Notes: generated by a model from the sequence alone, not told the origin. Counted from the stretch's first letter, positions 43,008 to 51,958 are shown. The stretch: 64,000 nucleotides of DNA from Bifidobacteriaceae bacterium (GCA_022650895.1 JALCQC010000010.1:1-64000); one strand, 5' to 3'. Program-made: numbers and translations.

Positions 43008-43604
43008 ATGGGCCGCGGACGTCAGAAGGCTAAGCAAACAAAAATCGCTCGTAAGCTCAAATACCTCACTACTGACACTGACTACGAGGAGCTCGCGAAA
43101 GAGTTGTCGAGTCAGGAAAAGTCAGCAGAACCGCAGACTGATGCATTTGCCGAGGTCGACAAGAAAATCCAGCATGAGCAAGAGCTGGATGAGTATGCCC
43201 AATGGGCTGCAGAGGCTGCCGCGAAGGCGGAGCAGAAGAAGCAGGTACGCAAGCCGATTCCGATTCCTGTTCCTTCGGCATTGAAGTCCAAGGCACGACC
43301 GGTGAATCCGTTGGCGAAGGTTGCAAAGGCAACTGTCAGCGCCGATTCGGCAGATGGCGATAGCGACGCCGCGAAGGCGGAGGACTCGGCTTCGGCCGCT
43401 CCTTCAAAGGCTAAGAAGGCCACGGCATCGAAGTCGGCAAAGGCAGCGAAAACGACCAAAGCAACGAAGGCAAGCAAGGCGACTACGGCCACCAAGACTG
43501 CTGGTTCGTCCAAGACTACCGCGAAAACTGCGTCGAAAACCGCTGTAAAGACTCCGAAGACCACTGCCGCGAAGTCGACCAAAAAGCCGAAGGCAAGCAA
43601 GTAA
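43008..43604 (+). CDS. DUF3073 protein with lysine/alanine-rich tail
   Basis: A 198-residue protein. Residues 1-50 are the actinobacterial DUF3073 domain, MGRGRQKAKQTKIARKLKY. A charged middle part follows (LDEYAQWAAEAAAKAEQKK). The last 80 residues are a histone-H1-like tail, with runs such as KKATASKSAKAAKTTKATK, made of Lys, Ala, Thr and Ser. Most DUF3073 proteins are only 60-120 residues, so the tail is a marked extension. GAAGGGGG precedes the ATG. The tail suggests nucleic-acid binding, but this is inference; the domain has no known function. Confidence 0.87.
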   Translation: MGRGRQKAKQTKIARKLKYLTTDTDYEELAKELSSQEKSAEPQTDAFAEVDKKIQHEQELDEYAQWAAEAAAKAEQKKQVRKPIPIPVPSALKSKARPVNPLAKVAKATVSADSADGDSDAAKAEDSASAAPSKAKKATASKSAKAAKTTKATKASKATTATKTAGSSKTTAKTASKTAVKTPKTTAAKSTKKPKASK

Positions 43605-43682
43605 AACCACACAGGTAAAACTCGGCTCGCCGTGGTGCGCGCCGAGGCCTGCAATGGTTTACTCTGCCTGCTGGCTGTCGGT

Positions 43683-44123
43683 TTATGCCTCGATGGGCAG
43701 CAGCCGCGAGAGATCGTCTCTTTCTCCGACTGCGCTGATGTGACCCGCCGCCTTTTCCTGCGCCCATGTGGTGATGCCGCACGCCATGCGCATCCACACC
43801 CATGGCTCAAGTTCGATAACGTCCGGTGGCGTGAGGTTGTGCGGGTCGGAGGCGGGACCCTCCAGAATCTTGACGGCGGCATAGGGTGCCACGCGCACTT
43901 CCACGCCGGGACCGGGGGCCACCCGTTCCAGCACGTAGAGCGTGTAGCGCACGGCCATAGCCATGTTTTTTCGCGGGATCGCATTGCGTACGGGTTCGAG
44001 ATTCGTCAGCGGTGCGTTCGCTTCCGTTTGCGCCTGTGTGGACACCATCTCACGCAGCAGGTTTCTGCACTCAAGAAAGTTCTGCCGCGCGCCTTCGATA
44101 TCTCCGGATTTCAGAACTGCCAT
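43683..44123 (-). CDS. SCP_3 (bacterial sterol-carrier-like) protein
   Basis: A protein of about 146 residues from ATG 44123; the longer tracked start lacks a ribosome binding site. It matches the actinobacterial SCP_3 family: MAMAVRYTLYVLERVAPGPGVEVRVAPYAAVKILEGP, then PPDVIELEPWVWMRMACGITTW and the closing GHISAVGERDDLSRLLPIEA. The fold resembles sterol carrier protein 2, yet bifidobacteria do not make sterols, so the ligand is unknown. It is convergent with the DUF3073 gene, which it also neighbours in related genomes as far as I recall. Confidence 0.85.
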   Translation of the reverse strand: MAVLKSGDIEGARQNFLECRNLLREMVSTQAQTEANAPLTNLEPVRNAIPRKNMAMAVRYTLYVLERVAPGPGVEVRVAPYAAVKILEGPASDPHNLTPPDVIELEPWVWMRMACGITTWAQEKAAGHISAVGERDDLSRLLPIEA

Positions 44124-44507
44124 AACCCTCAGCCTAGCCGCTAGCCTAGTGCGCTGCGCGGAGCGAGGATAGAACAAACAGTTACAGGCACGGGAGAAAC
44201 GTGCTCAGAGGGCGTCATCTTTCATGGAGGTCTTGTGTGCCGGCGTTCCACCAGTAGCCGGCGTGGTTGCTGACTCTCACATGGTCGACCATAATGGGAG
44301 TATGCACGAAATTTTGCTTCGTGCAGAGTTGAGCGTAGAGGAGTGGTTGCGTGCGTCGCCGCATGGTGCGGAAGGCGTGCGGGGCGCTCTGAGGCGGAGG
44401 CCCAGTAGTTTAAGATGCGCAGCCGGTAGCACGGCTGAAGACTGAGTTTCTGTCGGATACGCAGGAAACGTGTCCGCTCAACACAGCATCACAGAAAGAG
44501 CAAGATT
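44124..44507. other. intergenic region before glgP
   Basis: 384 bases between the SCP_3 gene and glgP, expected to hold both promoters. The track offers a 73-residue ORF (44224-44445), which lacks a ribosome binding site and recognisable domain and which I do not accept. I see a small hairpin (GCCGGTAGCACGGC near 44420) and no further structure. Confidence 0.4.
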
Positions 44508-46955
44508 GTGAGCGACAAAGTCATCACTCAACAGTTCAAAGATGAGATTATCGCAGCGCTGCGTTATTCCCGTGGCGTCACTCCCGAGGAAGCGGATGTC
44601 GCCGATGTCTACGTGGCGGCTTCGACCGCCGTGCGCAACCGTCTGGCTGACAAGTGGATCGAAACGCGTGAAGATACCCTTCGGGGCACCACCAAGGCCG
44701 TCGGTTATCTCAGTGCCGAGTTCCTTTTGGGAACCCAGCTTCCCAACGCCGTGCTCAATGCCGGTCTGACGGAGGAGTTCGACGCGGCCATCGCCGAGCT
44801 GGGCTTCGATCCTCGCGCAGTGGAAGACGCCGAATACGAGCCAGGACTGGGCAACGGCGGTCTCGGCCGCCTCGCCGCCTGCTTCGTCGATTCGTTGGCG
44901 ACGTTGGCCGTTCCGGCAATCGGCTATGGAATTCGTTATGAGTACGGGATTTTCCGTCAGGAATTCGGCCAGGACGGTTCTCAGGTGGAGACACCGGACT
45001 ACTGGCTGAAGAACGGCAACCCGTGGGAACAGGTCGATTACCGCCGCGAGCAGAAGGTCAGCTTCGGCGGAAAGGTCGTTGAGAAAGACGGAAAGCGCGT
45101 GTGGGAACCCGAGTGGTCAGTTCGCGCGCTTCCCTACGATTACTTGGTTCCAGGCTATGGTTCGGGCCGCGTGAATACGCTGCGTCTGTGGTCGGCGAAG
45201 GCGGAGGATGAATTCGATCTCCTCACCTTCAACAAGTCCGAGTACGACGAAGCCGTCAAGCGCCAGACCAGGGCCGAAAACATCTCCAAGGTTCTCTACC
45301 CCGAGGATTCCACCCTCGTTGGCAAGCAGCTGCGCCTTGAGCAGCAGTATTTCTTCACTGCGGCCTCGCTGGCGGACACCATTTCGCTGTTCTATCCAGG
45401 CGAGGAACACCCCGATCTCACCACGCTGCCGAGCAAGATCACGTTCCAGCTCAACGACACCCACCCGGTGATCGCCATCCCCGAGCTCATGCGCATCATG
45501 ATCGACCAGTACGGCTATGACTGGTCCACCGCGTGGAACACCACCAAGCAGGTCTTCAACTACACCTGCCACACCCTGCTGCCCGAGGCACTCGAGGTAT
45601 GGCCCGCGTCGCTGCTGGGCGGTCTGTTGCCACGTCACCTTGAGATCATCCAGAAGATCAGCGATATCGCCGCAGCCGACGAAGTCGAACGGGGCGCCAA
45701 CGCCGCCACAGTGGACGCCATGCGCGTTCTCTCCAACGGCCACGACCCCCAGGTTCGCATGGCATATCTCGCAACGGTTGCCGGCGGACACGTCAACGGC
45801 GTTGCTCAGCTGCACTCCGACCTGCTGAAGGCCAGCGTCCTCAAGGACTTCGCCGACGTCTACCCCGACAAGTTCACCAACGTGACCAACGGTGTGACGC
45901 CTCGCCGCTTCGTGCGTCTGGCAAACCCGCGCCTCAGCAGCCTCATCACCGAGGGCCTGGGCACGGACACATGGCTGAACGATCTCGACAAGCTCTCGGG
46001 CCTCGAGAAGCTCGCTTCCGACGACGCCTTCGTGGATCGCTTCGCACAGGTCAAGAAGGCCAACAAGGCCGACTTCGCCGCATGGGCCAAGCAGAAGTAT
46101 GGATACGAGATCGACCCGAACTCCATGTTCAACACCATGATCAAGCGTTTGCACGAGTACAAGCGCCAGTCCATGAAGATTCTGCAGGTCATCGCCCAGT
46201 ACGCCGACATCAAGTCCGGGAAGATCGATGTGGACTCCGATGCCTTCGTACCGCGCACGGTCATCTTCGGTGCGAAGTCCGCTCCGGGCTATGCGCTTGC
46301 CAAGGAGACCATCAAGCTCATCAACAACGTGGCGCGCGTCATCAACAACGATCCGGACGTCAAGGGCAAGCTGCGCGTCGTGTTCCCGCCGAACTACAAC
46401 GTGACGGTGGCTCAGCACATCATCCCCGCCACCGACCTTGACGAGCAGATCTCGCTGGCCGGCAAGGAGGCGTCGGGCACCTCCAACATGAAGTTCGCCC
46501 TCAACGGCTCACTCACCGTTGGCACGCTTGACGGCGCGAATGTTGAAATCCGCAACCGCGTGGGTGCCGACAACTTCTTCCTCTTCGGCATGGAGGTTTC
46601 CGAGGTCGAGGAGCTCGAAGCCGCAGGCTACAACCCCCGCAAGTACTACGAGGAGGATGCGCAGCTCAAGAACGCGATCGACATGATCGTGTCCGGCGTG
46701 TTCTCCGAGGGGCACAAGGGCGCGTTCTCCATGTTCACCGACGACCTTCTCCACCATGATCGCTTCATGGCACTCGCTGACTTCCGCGCCTACATGGACG
46801 TTCAGGCCGGCATCGAGGCACAGTTCAAGGACGGGCACGAGTGGGCACGCAAGGCGCTGCTCAACGTCTCGCGCTCCGGCTTCTTCAGCTCTGACCGCTC
46901 GATTCGTGATTACCTCGAGCGCGTATGGCACACGGAGGGACTGTCGGCTCGCTGA
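44508..46955 (+). CDS. glgP: glycogen/maltodextrin phosphorylase
   Basis: An 815-residue PLP enzyme that releases glucose 1-phosphate from alpha-1,4-glucans. It begins at a GTG with AAAGAG upstream. Motifs: GYLSAEFLLGTQLPNA, GLGNGGLGRLAACFVDSLATL, NDTHPVIAIPELMRI, KRLHEYKRQSMKIL, and the PLP site EASGTSNMKFALNGSLTVGTLDGANVEIRNR with its lysine. It lacks the N-terminal phosphorylation and allosteric region of animal enzymes. In bifidobacteria glucose 1-phosphate enters the phosphoketolase pathway. A strong terminator follows. Confidence 0.97.
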   Translation: MSDKVITQQFKDEIIAALRYSRGVTPEEADVADVYVAASTAVRNRLADKWIETREDTLRGTTKAVGYLSAEFLLGTQLPNAVLNAGLTEEFDAAIAELGFDPRAVEDAEYEPGLGNGGLGRLAACFVDSLATLAVPAIGYGIRYEYGIFRQEFGQDGSQVETPDYWLKNGNPWEQVDYRREQKVSFGGKVVEKDGKRVWEPEWSVRALPYDYLVPGYGSGRVNTLRLWSAKAEDEFDLLTFNKSEYDEAVKRQTRAENISKVLYPEDSTLVGKQLRLEQQYFFTAASLADTISLFYPGEEHPDLTTLPSKITFQLNDTHPVIAIPELMRIMIDQYGYDWSTAWNTTKQVFNYTCHTLLPEALEVWPASLLGGLLPRHLEIIQKISDIAAADEVERGANAATVDAMRVLSNGHDPQVRMAYLATVAGGHVNGVAQLHSDLLKASVLKDFADVYPDKFTNVTNGVTPRRFVRLANPRLSSLITEGLGTDTWLNDLDKLSGLEKLASDDAFVDRFAQVKKANKADFAAWAKQKYGYEIDPNSMFNTMIKRLHEYKRQSMKILQVIAQYADIKSGKIDVDSDAFVPRTVIFGAKSAPGYALAKETIKLINNVARVINNDPDVKGKLRVVFPPNYNVTVAQHIIPATDLDEQISLAGKEASGTSNMKFALNGSLTVGTLDGANVEIRNRVGADNFFLFGMEVSEVEELEAAGYNPRKYYEEDAQLKNAIDMIVSGVFSEGHKGAFSMFTDDLLHHDRFMALADFRAYMDVQAGIEAQFKDGHEWARKALLNVSRSGFFSSDRSIRDYLERVWHTEGLSAR

Positions 46956-47000
46956 GTGCGGTAGGGCGGATTCTCGCCGGTCCCAGTAATGAATGAAAAG

Positions 47001-47037
47001 ACGGTGGAAAGCGTTTTCGAGCGCTTTCCACCGTTCT
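47001..47037 (+). terminator. terminator of glgP
   Basis: ACGGTGGAAAGCG pairs perfectly with CGCTTTCCACCGT, followed by TCTTT. Confidence 0.92.
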
Positions 47038-47134
47038 TTATGGAGTCAGCCGGTCAGGGATTGGGAGAAGGCCGTAGCCGCGACCATGCGAGTGCGCAGG
47101 TGCGTGATTACGGGTGTGCGGCGGCCGCAGCGCC

Positions 47135-48001
47135 CTAGAGCCCGAGCCGCCAGCCTGCGATGTCGCTGACGTCGAAAGGCGCCTCGACGGATTTCCTGTA
47201 GATCTTTTCGTACATGGCCCTGCGTTGTGCGTTGTCGGCTTTCAGCATGTTTCTGCTGTTCTCCGCCACCGACTTGTGCGGATCCGGGAAGATGGGGTCA
47301 AGCACATGGACGACGTAGCGGGTGTGGTTGAACTCGTCGTTGTTCCGTTCGGGAATCCCAGTGTCGATGATTTCAGTGAAGCACGAGATTACGGGGACGC
47401 CGGCTTGGGCTGCGAAATCGTAGGCACCGTGCTTGCCGGGGCGCGGACGTCGGTAGTTGAACCACATCTCCTCTTCGGGGTAGATGAGGATGAAATGACC
47501 CTGCCTGAGTGTGGAGTCGATGATCTGCAGAAAGCGTCCGCTGAGATAGGCACGGTCCTTGGTGATGGGAATCGTGTCGAAATAGCGCATGAAATAGCCG
47601 ATGAACCCCTTCATGGCGAGGTTCGTGTCCTGGCTGACAGCGAAGGTGCGGCGCTTGCCGGCCTTGCGCATGGTCGTAAGAACGGTCAGCACCTCGATGG
47701 GGTTGAAGTGGTTGGAGGTGACGATGGCGCCCGTTCGGATGCCCTTGAGCTTTTCGAGACCGATGTAGGTGGTCGAGGTGTTCATGCAGCGCGCGAACAC
47801 ATAGACCGCATGACGTGCGACCCAATTGTTGAACCGGTATCTGAAGGTGTGCATCGAATCAAGATGGTGACGCACATAGGTGATCTTTCCCGCTTTGTTG
47901 AGATGCGGGTCGCCCACCTCGACCTTCACATTGAGTTTGCCCTCCTCAACGGCTTTCTCGATGTTTCGGACCACCTGCCGCTTGCTGCCGCCGATGATCA
48001 T
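47135..48001 (-). CDS. PlsC-like acyltransferase (last gene of four-gene operon)
   Basis: A 288-residue membrane-associated acyltransferase of the LPLAT/PlsC superfamily. The catalytic block is TSNHFNPIEVLTVL, where the usual HxxxxD reads HFNPIE with glutamate in place of aspartate. The acceptor motif is IYPEEEMWFNYRRPRPGKHGA instead of EGTRS. The N-terminal 60 residues are basic and hydrophilic, with VARHAVYVFARCMN as a possible amphipathic anchor. Its ATG overlaps the previous gene's stop by 4 bases (ATGA). The changed motifs suggest an acceptor other than lysophosphatidic acid, perhaps a sugar hydroxyl on a glycolipid. That is inference from context. Confidence 0.8.
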   Translation of the reverse strand: MIIGGSKRQVVRNIEKAVEEGKLNVKVEVGDPHLNKAGKITYVRHHLDSMHTFRYRFNNWVARHAVYVFARCMNTSTTYIGLEKLKGIRTGAIVTSNHFNPIEVLTVLTTMRKAGKRRTFAVSQDTNLAMKGFIGYFMRYFDTIPITKDRAYLSGRFLQIIDSTLRQGHFILIYPEEEMWFNYRRPRPGKHGAYDFAAQAGVPVISCFTEIIDTGIPERNNDEFNHTRYVVHVLDPIFPDPHKSVAENSRNMLKADNAQRRAMYEKIYRKSVEAPFDVSDIAGWRLGL

Positions 48002-48963
48002 AGGGTCACCCTCACACCGTTCCTGGCGAGCTTGCTGAAAGTCACGGGGTTTTGGGGGATCTGCGCGGCCTGCCTGATGAGTCCCTCCCGTTTCATGGCG
48101 TCCGAGAGCTTCTGATCCTGGGTGAAGCTGTTGAGGCCGTCGACGAGCTTGGAGTAGTAGGGGCTCCTCTCGGCATAATCCCAGAAGTAGTCCGCATTCG
48201 GCGCATCACGGTAGTTCCACGGCTTGCCGAAGAGGTTGTAGTGGATGATCTTGGGATCGTGCGTGAGCGCCTCGCCCTCGGCCATCATGGTGTTCCACTC
48301 CGGGCCGAGCTTGAGGATCCTGTCATGGCAGATGACGTTGAGATAGTCCTGATCCGCCGCGATGGACTGCACGTGGTAGGTGGTGAGGAGACCGCTGAAG
48401 AAGGACGCGAAATGCTGCTCCCGCAGCTCTCTGAGGTTCATCACGAGCACGCCTGAATTCACATAGTCGTGGACGGGGAATCCCAGCGCGTCGGTGACGT
48501 AGTCGGAGGTTTCCGGGTGCCCGGAGATGAAGTTGTCGTGCACCGCCGCGACAAGGTTGTCGTTGAGATCGAGGGCATAGAGCTCGGCGATGTCGGTAGT
48601 GATGACGGTGTCAGCATCGATGTAGAGCGCCTTGTCGAGCTGGGGGAACATCTCGGCGATGAAGAGACGGTAGTAGATGGTCATGGTGACGTAGTCGAAG
48701 CGCAGCTTGTTCTTGTCCGTCTGGACCGTTTTCAGGTGCTCCTGGTCGATGGGGAAGAACCTGATGTGGACAGTGTCCGTTGCCATGCTTTGCAGCCTCT
48801 GCCGGGTCTCCTCCGTCACGTCATGGTAGAGAACGGTGACGTCGTACAGGTTCCCTGCGCTCGCGTTTTCGATGAGGGATTCGAGCGAGACCGAAAGGTA
48901 GGGAGCGTAGCCGTCGTCCGTTGCGAAAAAGACGGGAATAACGTGTTGAGTCGTGGTGGTCAC
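47998..48963 (-). CDS. glycosyltransferase family 8 (third gene of operon)
   Basis: A 321-residue GT8 enzyme. The tracked ORF is too long; GTG 48963 overlaps the upstream gene's stop as GTGA and yields TTTTQHVIPVFFATDDGYAPYLSVSLESL, the normal family start. The metal-binding DxD is KALYIDADTVITTDIAELY, and later HDNFISGHPETSDYV, YVNSGVLVMNLRELR, ADQDYLNVICHDRI and KIIHYNLFGKPWNY complete the GT-A fold. GT8 enzymes retain configuration and commonly transfer galactose or glucose to lipooligosaccharide, teichoic acid or glycoprotein. The acceptor is unknown. Confidence 0.88.
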   Translation of the reverse strand: MTTTTQHVIPVFFATDDGYAPYLSVSLESLIENASAGNLYDVTVLYHDVTEETRQRLQSMATDTVHIRFFPIDQEHLKTVQTDKNKLRFDYVTMTIYYRLFIAEMFPQLDKALYIDADTVITTDIAELYALDLNDNLVAAVHDNFISGHPETSDYVTDALGFPVHDYVNSGVLVMNLRELREQHFASFFSGLLTTYHVQSIAADQDYLNVICHDRILKLGPEWNTMMAEGEALTHDPKIIHYNLFGKPWNYRDAPNADYFWDYAERSPYYSKLVDGLNSFTQDQKLSDAMKREGLIRQAAQIPQNPVTFSKLARNGVRVTL

Positions 48964-49796
48964 TGTGCGAGATCCATTTCTGTGAGAAGTGATTGATAAC
49001 GGTTGAGAAGGTCGTCGTACTCGTGCAGTCCCAGTTCGGAGTGCACCTTTTCCACGTTCCAGGGCTTTACCGTCACGGTGTGGACGGTCGGCCAGAAGCG
49101 GAAGCTCGTGGTGAAGTGTTGGAAAACAGTGTCTGGCTGCAGCCTGTGCTGTTCGTTGAACCTCTCCGGCACGATTTTCTTGGCGGACGCCAGCTTGTTG
49201 AGGGCCGATTGATCGGGCATGAAGAGTTTTTTGCTGCTGCACAGGTCCCTGCACTTGCGAAACAGCTCGGTCCGCTTGATCTCCGCCATGTTCAACAGCA
49301 GGAGTCCGGAGTTGAGGTAGTCGAGTCCCCACTTCAGATAGTTCTCTTTGAAGAACCACTTGCCGTAGTAGTCCAGTACGCCGGCGATCTCCATGCCCTC
49401 CATGTCCTGGTGGTAGAAGGCGGTGCAATCCTGTCTGCAGACCACGTCCGTGTCCATGTACAGCAGACGATCCGGCAGGTCCACAAGGTCGGCGTAAAGC
49501 CTCAGCATGCAGTACGGCGTGAAGAAGGTGTCTATGTTCGCTGTGGGAGGGTGGGCAAGGAATTCGCTGGTGACGTCGATTCGCTTCACTGAACTCTCCG
49601 GATTGCTCTTCTTCACGAGAGAATCGAGGAAGTCCACCTGCGATTGTGGTACTGGCGAGAAGGCCTTTTCCTTGGTAGAGATCGTTGCGGTGAGAACATA
49701 CACATGCAGTGGCTCGCGCACGTTGTCCGTGAGAGAGAGGATGGAGATGAGCAGGCCGTCCTTCATGGCGGAGTCACCGCTGTAGAGAATGTTCAT
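48960..49796 (-). CDS. glycosyltransferase family 8 (second gene of operon)
   Basis: A 278-residue GT8 enzyme, divergent from its neighbour. It starts MNILYSGDSAMKDGLLISILSL, typical for the family, then YCMLRLYADLVDLPDRLLYMDTDVVC with the DxD motif, YLNSGLLLLNMAEIKR, FMPDQSALNKLAS and VTVKPWNVEKVH, where the final GT8 lysine-proline-tryptophan segment is visible. Its ATG overlaps the acyltransferase stop by 4 bases, and its own TGA overlaps the next GTG. With the other GT8 it could add two successive sugars to one acceptor. Confidence 0.88.
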   Translation of the reverse strand: MNILYSGDSAMKDGLLISILSLTDNVREPLHVYVLTATISTKEKAFSPVPQSQVDFLDSLVKKSNPESSVKRIDVTSEFLAHPPTANIDTFFTPYCMLRLYADLVDLPDRLLYMDTDVVCRQDCTAFYHQDMEGMEIAGVLDYYGKWFFKENYLKWGLDYLNSGLLLLNMAEIKRTELFRKCRDLCSSKKLFMPDQSALNKLASAKKIVPERFNEQHRLQPDTVFQHFTTSFRFWPTVHTVTVKPWNVEKVHSELGLHEYDDLLNRYQSLLTEMDLAQ

Positions 49797-50560
49797 GAAT
49801 CCTTCTTCCTATACTGCTGGTATTCATAGGTGGAAGCCGAGCTTCTTCTCTGCATAACCGCAAAAATCTGATCTCTGAGGGCGCGCCGCTGCCGTTCCTC
49901 GTCAAGGGAGGGATCTGGGTAAAAGGGGCCGTCAATGAACACGGTGACGCGTGGGCGCTTGCCGAACCGGCGCTGCTGGTAGGTGACGGTGGAAGCGAAG
50001 GCCGGCACCCCGTAGCGAGGTGGGTACTTGAAGGAGCGATCCGGGAACGGCCTGATCTTGGTGTAGTACGGCCAGACGTGCGCCTCGGGGTAGATGGCGA
50101 TGGCGGCATGCTGTTCCACCAGCTGTGCCATGGCCTGCTTGAAGGCCACGCTCTGCCCCTTGGTGTGAGGGACGGCAAGCATGTCGCAGTGGCGCAGAAT
50201 AAGGCCGATCACCGGAATTCCGAAATTGGCGGGACTCATGATGGCGGAAACCTTGTGCGGGTAATTCAGCAACACCGTGAGCGCTATGTCTCCCTGGGGA
50301 AGGGTGTGGTTTCCATAGATGAAGGAGGCCTCGGAGGCGTGCTTTTTCAGCGAGGCGGCATCCACGATGCGAAGGTGGAGAACGGCATGGGCGTATACCC
50401 ACGAAACGACGAAGAAGATGAAGTAGAAAATATTGAAGAAGAGAGAGTGAAGAACGCCGTGACGCACCCAGATGTGGTGCGGTGGCAGGTGGTAGCTCTG
50501 GTTATGAGAGGTGACGAAATCGTCATTCACGGACTCATAAATATGCGCGCGTTGTCCCAT
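49793..50560 (-). CDS. PlsC-like acyltransferase (first gene of four-gene operon)
   Basis: A 255-residue acyltransferase of the LPLAT/PlsC type and the first gene of the operon. A membrane helix, HSLFFNIFYFIFFVVSWVYAHAVLH, precedes the catalytic block SFIYGNHTLPQGDIALTVLL, with the HxxxxD motif intact as HTLPQGD-like spacing, and AIAIYPEAHVWPYYTKIRPFPD as the acceptor motif. ATTCTCTCC-type sequence upstream gives a GAGAGGAGA ribosome binding site before ATG. It differs strongly from the second acyltransferase, so the two are not a recent duplication. Two acyl chains on one glycan or lipid acceptor would explain the pair. Confidence 0.82.
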   Translation of the reverse strand: MGQRAHIYESVNDDFVTSHNQSYHLPPHHIWVRHGVLHSLFFNIFYFIFFVVSWVYAHAVLHLRIVDAASLKKHASEASFIYGNHTLPQGDIALTVLLNYPHKVSAIMSPANFGIPVIGLILRHCDMLAVPHTKGQSVAFKQAMAQLVEQHAAIAIYPEAHVWPYYTKIRPFPDRSFKYPPRYGVPAFASTVTYQQRRFGKRPRVTVFIDGPFYPDPSLDEERQRRALRDQIFAVMQRRSSASTYEYQQYRKKDS

Positions 50561-50616
50561 TCTCTCCTCTCGTCACAGTATCCCGGCTGAGATGCCCTGA
50601 GAATTGTAATCCAACG

Positions 50617-50634
50617 ACTTACGATACCGTAAGT
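50617..50634. promoter_or_regulatory. inverted repeat upstream of acyltransferase-GT8 operon
   Basis: ACTTACG and CGTAAGT are separated by ATAC, 57 bases before the first gene of the operon. It is a candidate operator. Confidence 0.45.
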
Positions 50635-50720
50635 TCGCGATGATTTTGCTCGTCCATAAGGATTAATCGGACAGCGTGCGTCCGTGTGTCCATCTGTTGG
50701 AGTGCTAGTGACGAATACAA

Positions 50721-50756
50721 CGATGGGGCCGGTCCCTTGTAGGACCGGCCCCATCG
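50721..50756 (-). terminator. terminator of small membrane-protein gene
   Basis: CGATGGGGCCGGTCC pairs perfectly with GGACCGGCCCCATCG across CTTGTA. On the minus strand TTGTATT follows, a weak T tract. It separates this gene from the acyltransferase operon. Confidence 0.8.
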
Positions 50757-50780
50757 CACAACAGAGGTTAGTGAAGAGAA

Positions 50781-51047
50781 TTACTTCTCGGCTGGCTTGT
50801 CGGCATCGGCTTCTGCGGCGTCGGATTCATCCGTCTTCTCGTCTCCTTCGACCTCATCGACGGCGTCGTCGGTGGAGTCATCGTCGAATCCGAGATCAAC
50901 AGGCGAAGAGCTGTTCTCCCATGGCTCTTCCCATGGGTCATACTCAGGATTTTGCTGCTTGTAAACGTAATATCCGACTGCGCCCGCGAGCAATGCGCCG
51001 AACAACAGGGCGAAAAACTTCCAACCGTTTCCGGATTTGTTTTCCAT
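50781..51047 (-). CDS. small membrane protein with acidic tail
   Basis: An 88-residue protein with one membrane helix near the N-terminus, WKFFALLFGALLAGAVGYYVY, and a strongly acidic tail, including DDDSTDDAVDEVEGDEKTDES. AAGGAGCCACC sits before ATG. I do not recognise a family; similar short anchored acidic proteins occur near crgA and sortase genes in related actinobacteria. It is monocistronic with a strong terminator and is divergent from the rhomboid gene. Confidence 0.75.
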   Translation of the reverse strand: MENKSGNGWKFFALLFGALLAGAVGYYVYKQQNPEYDPWEEPWENSSSPVDLGFDDDSTDDAVDEVEGDEKTDESDAAEADADKPAEK

Positions 51048-51166
51048 GGTGGCTCCTTAGTTTGTGCGACTCGTAGTGTTACAGCGTCGTCTTTATACCA
51101 ATACTATTGCCTCAACTCACAGTTTGCATACAGCTGGCTGAAAATGTGTGGAATACAGTTGTCACT

Positions 51167-51958
51167 ATGTCACAGCGATTCTTCCAGCGACCCGGTACCG
51201 GCCGGCGTAACCCCTTCAGTTCGTTGACGAACCCACGTCGCATTAAATACGAGTGGCGTAATGGTGGCCCGGTGATAACAACCGCAATACTTCTGCTGTG
51301 TGTGGCGGTGTGGATGGTGGAGATCGTTTCGCGGTATCTGTTCCCGAATTTCTTCTCCGCCTTCGTCAGTGCGGGGGCCTTTGCCCCGGTGTTTTTCCCG
51401 CTGCGGCCATGGTCTGCATTGACCTCGATGTTTCTGCATTCCACATCAATTTTTCACATTCTGTTCAATATGCTGACGCTGTGGATGGTGGGTCCTGTCC
51501 TTGAGAAGATGTTGGGGCACCTTCCCTACTTGGTTTTGTACGTGCTTTCGGGCCTTGGCGGCAGCATGGGTCTAATGTTGTGGACGCGGCTGGCTCCCGT
51601 TTCCATGAGCACGCTCTCCATCTCGGCATACGGCGCTTCGGGAGCTATCTTCGGCTTGTTCGCGGCGCTGCTGCTGGTATATAGGCGGATCGGCCTCGAT
51701 ATTCGGTCCATGCTCCTCATGCTCGCCATCAACTTCGCGATGCCGGTCATCTATTCCAACATCGCATGGCAGGCTCACGTCGGCGGATTTGTTGTGGGGG
51801 GACTTCTGACCATGTTGCTGATGTGGAGGGTTCCCGGACTGCGCAAGATGGGGCTTCCGGCGCGAACAGGGCTTTTCGGCGGCATTCTCTTCGTCGTGGT
51901 GGTGGCGGTGATGGTGTGGTGCTCGTACGGCATCAGTGCCTACGTCAATTTTGGATGA
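51167..51958 (+). CDS. rhomboid family intramembrane serine protease
   Basis: A membrane protease of about 263 residues with six or seven helices. The catalytic serine is in SAYGASGAIFGLFAALL (GxSG) and the catalytic histidine in IAWQAHVGGFVVGGLL. The conserved HxxxN of helix 2 is present in FLHSTSIFHILFNMLTLWMVG. ATG 51167 gives MSQRFFQRPGTGRRNPF; no good ribosome binding site is visible, so the transcript may be leaderless or the start may lie at TTG 51107. A terminator follows at 52003. Rhomboids of this group sit near the origin in many bifidobacteria. The substrates are unknown. Confidence 0.92.
   Translation: MSQRFFQRPGTGRRNPFSSLTNPRRIKYEWRNGGPVITTAILLLCVAVWMVEIVSRYLFPNFFSAFVSAGAFAPVFFPLRPWSALTSMFLHSTSIFHILFNMLTLWMVGPVLEKMLGHLPYLVLYVLSGLGGSMGLMLWTRLAPVSMSTLSISAYGASGAIFGLFAALLLVYRRIGLDIRSMLLMLAINFAMPVIYSNIAWQAHVGGFVVGGLLTMLLMWRVPGLRKMGLPARTGLFGGILFVVVVAVMVWCSYGISAYVNFG

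Noticed and set aside
44224-44445. 73-residue ORF upstream of glgP
   Set aside because: It has no ribosome binding site, no recognisable domain, and Arg/Ala composition expected of a random frame in G+C-rich DNA.
45117-46418. 433-residue minus-strand ORF inside glgP
   Set aside because: It is the antisense frame of a conserved enzyme. Its leucine/valine/glycine-rich translation has no domain.
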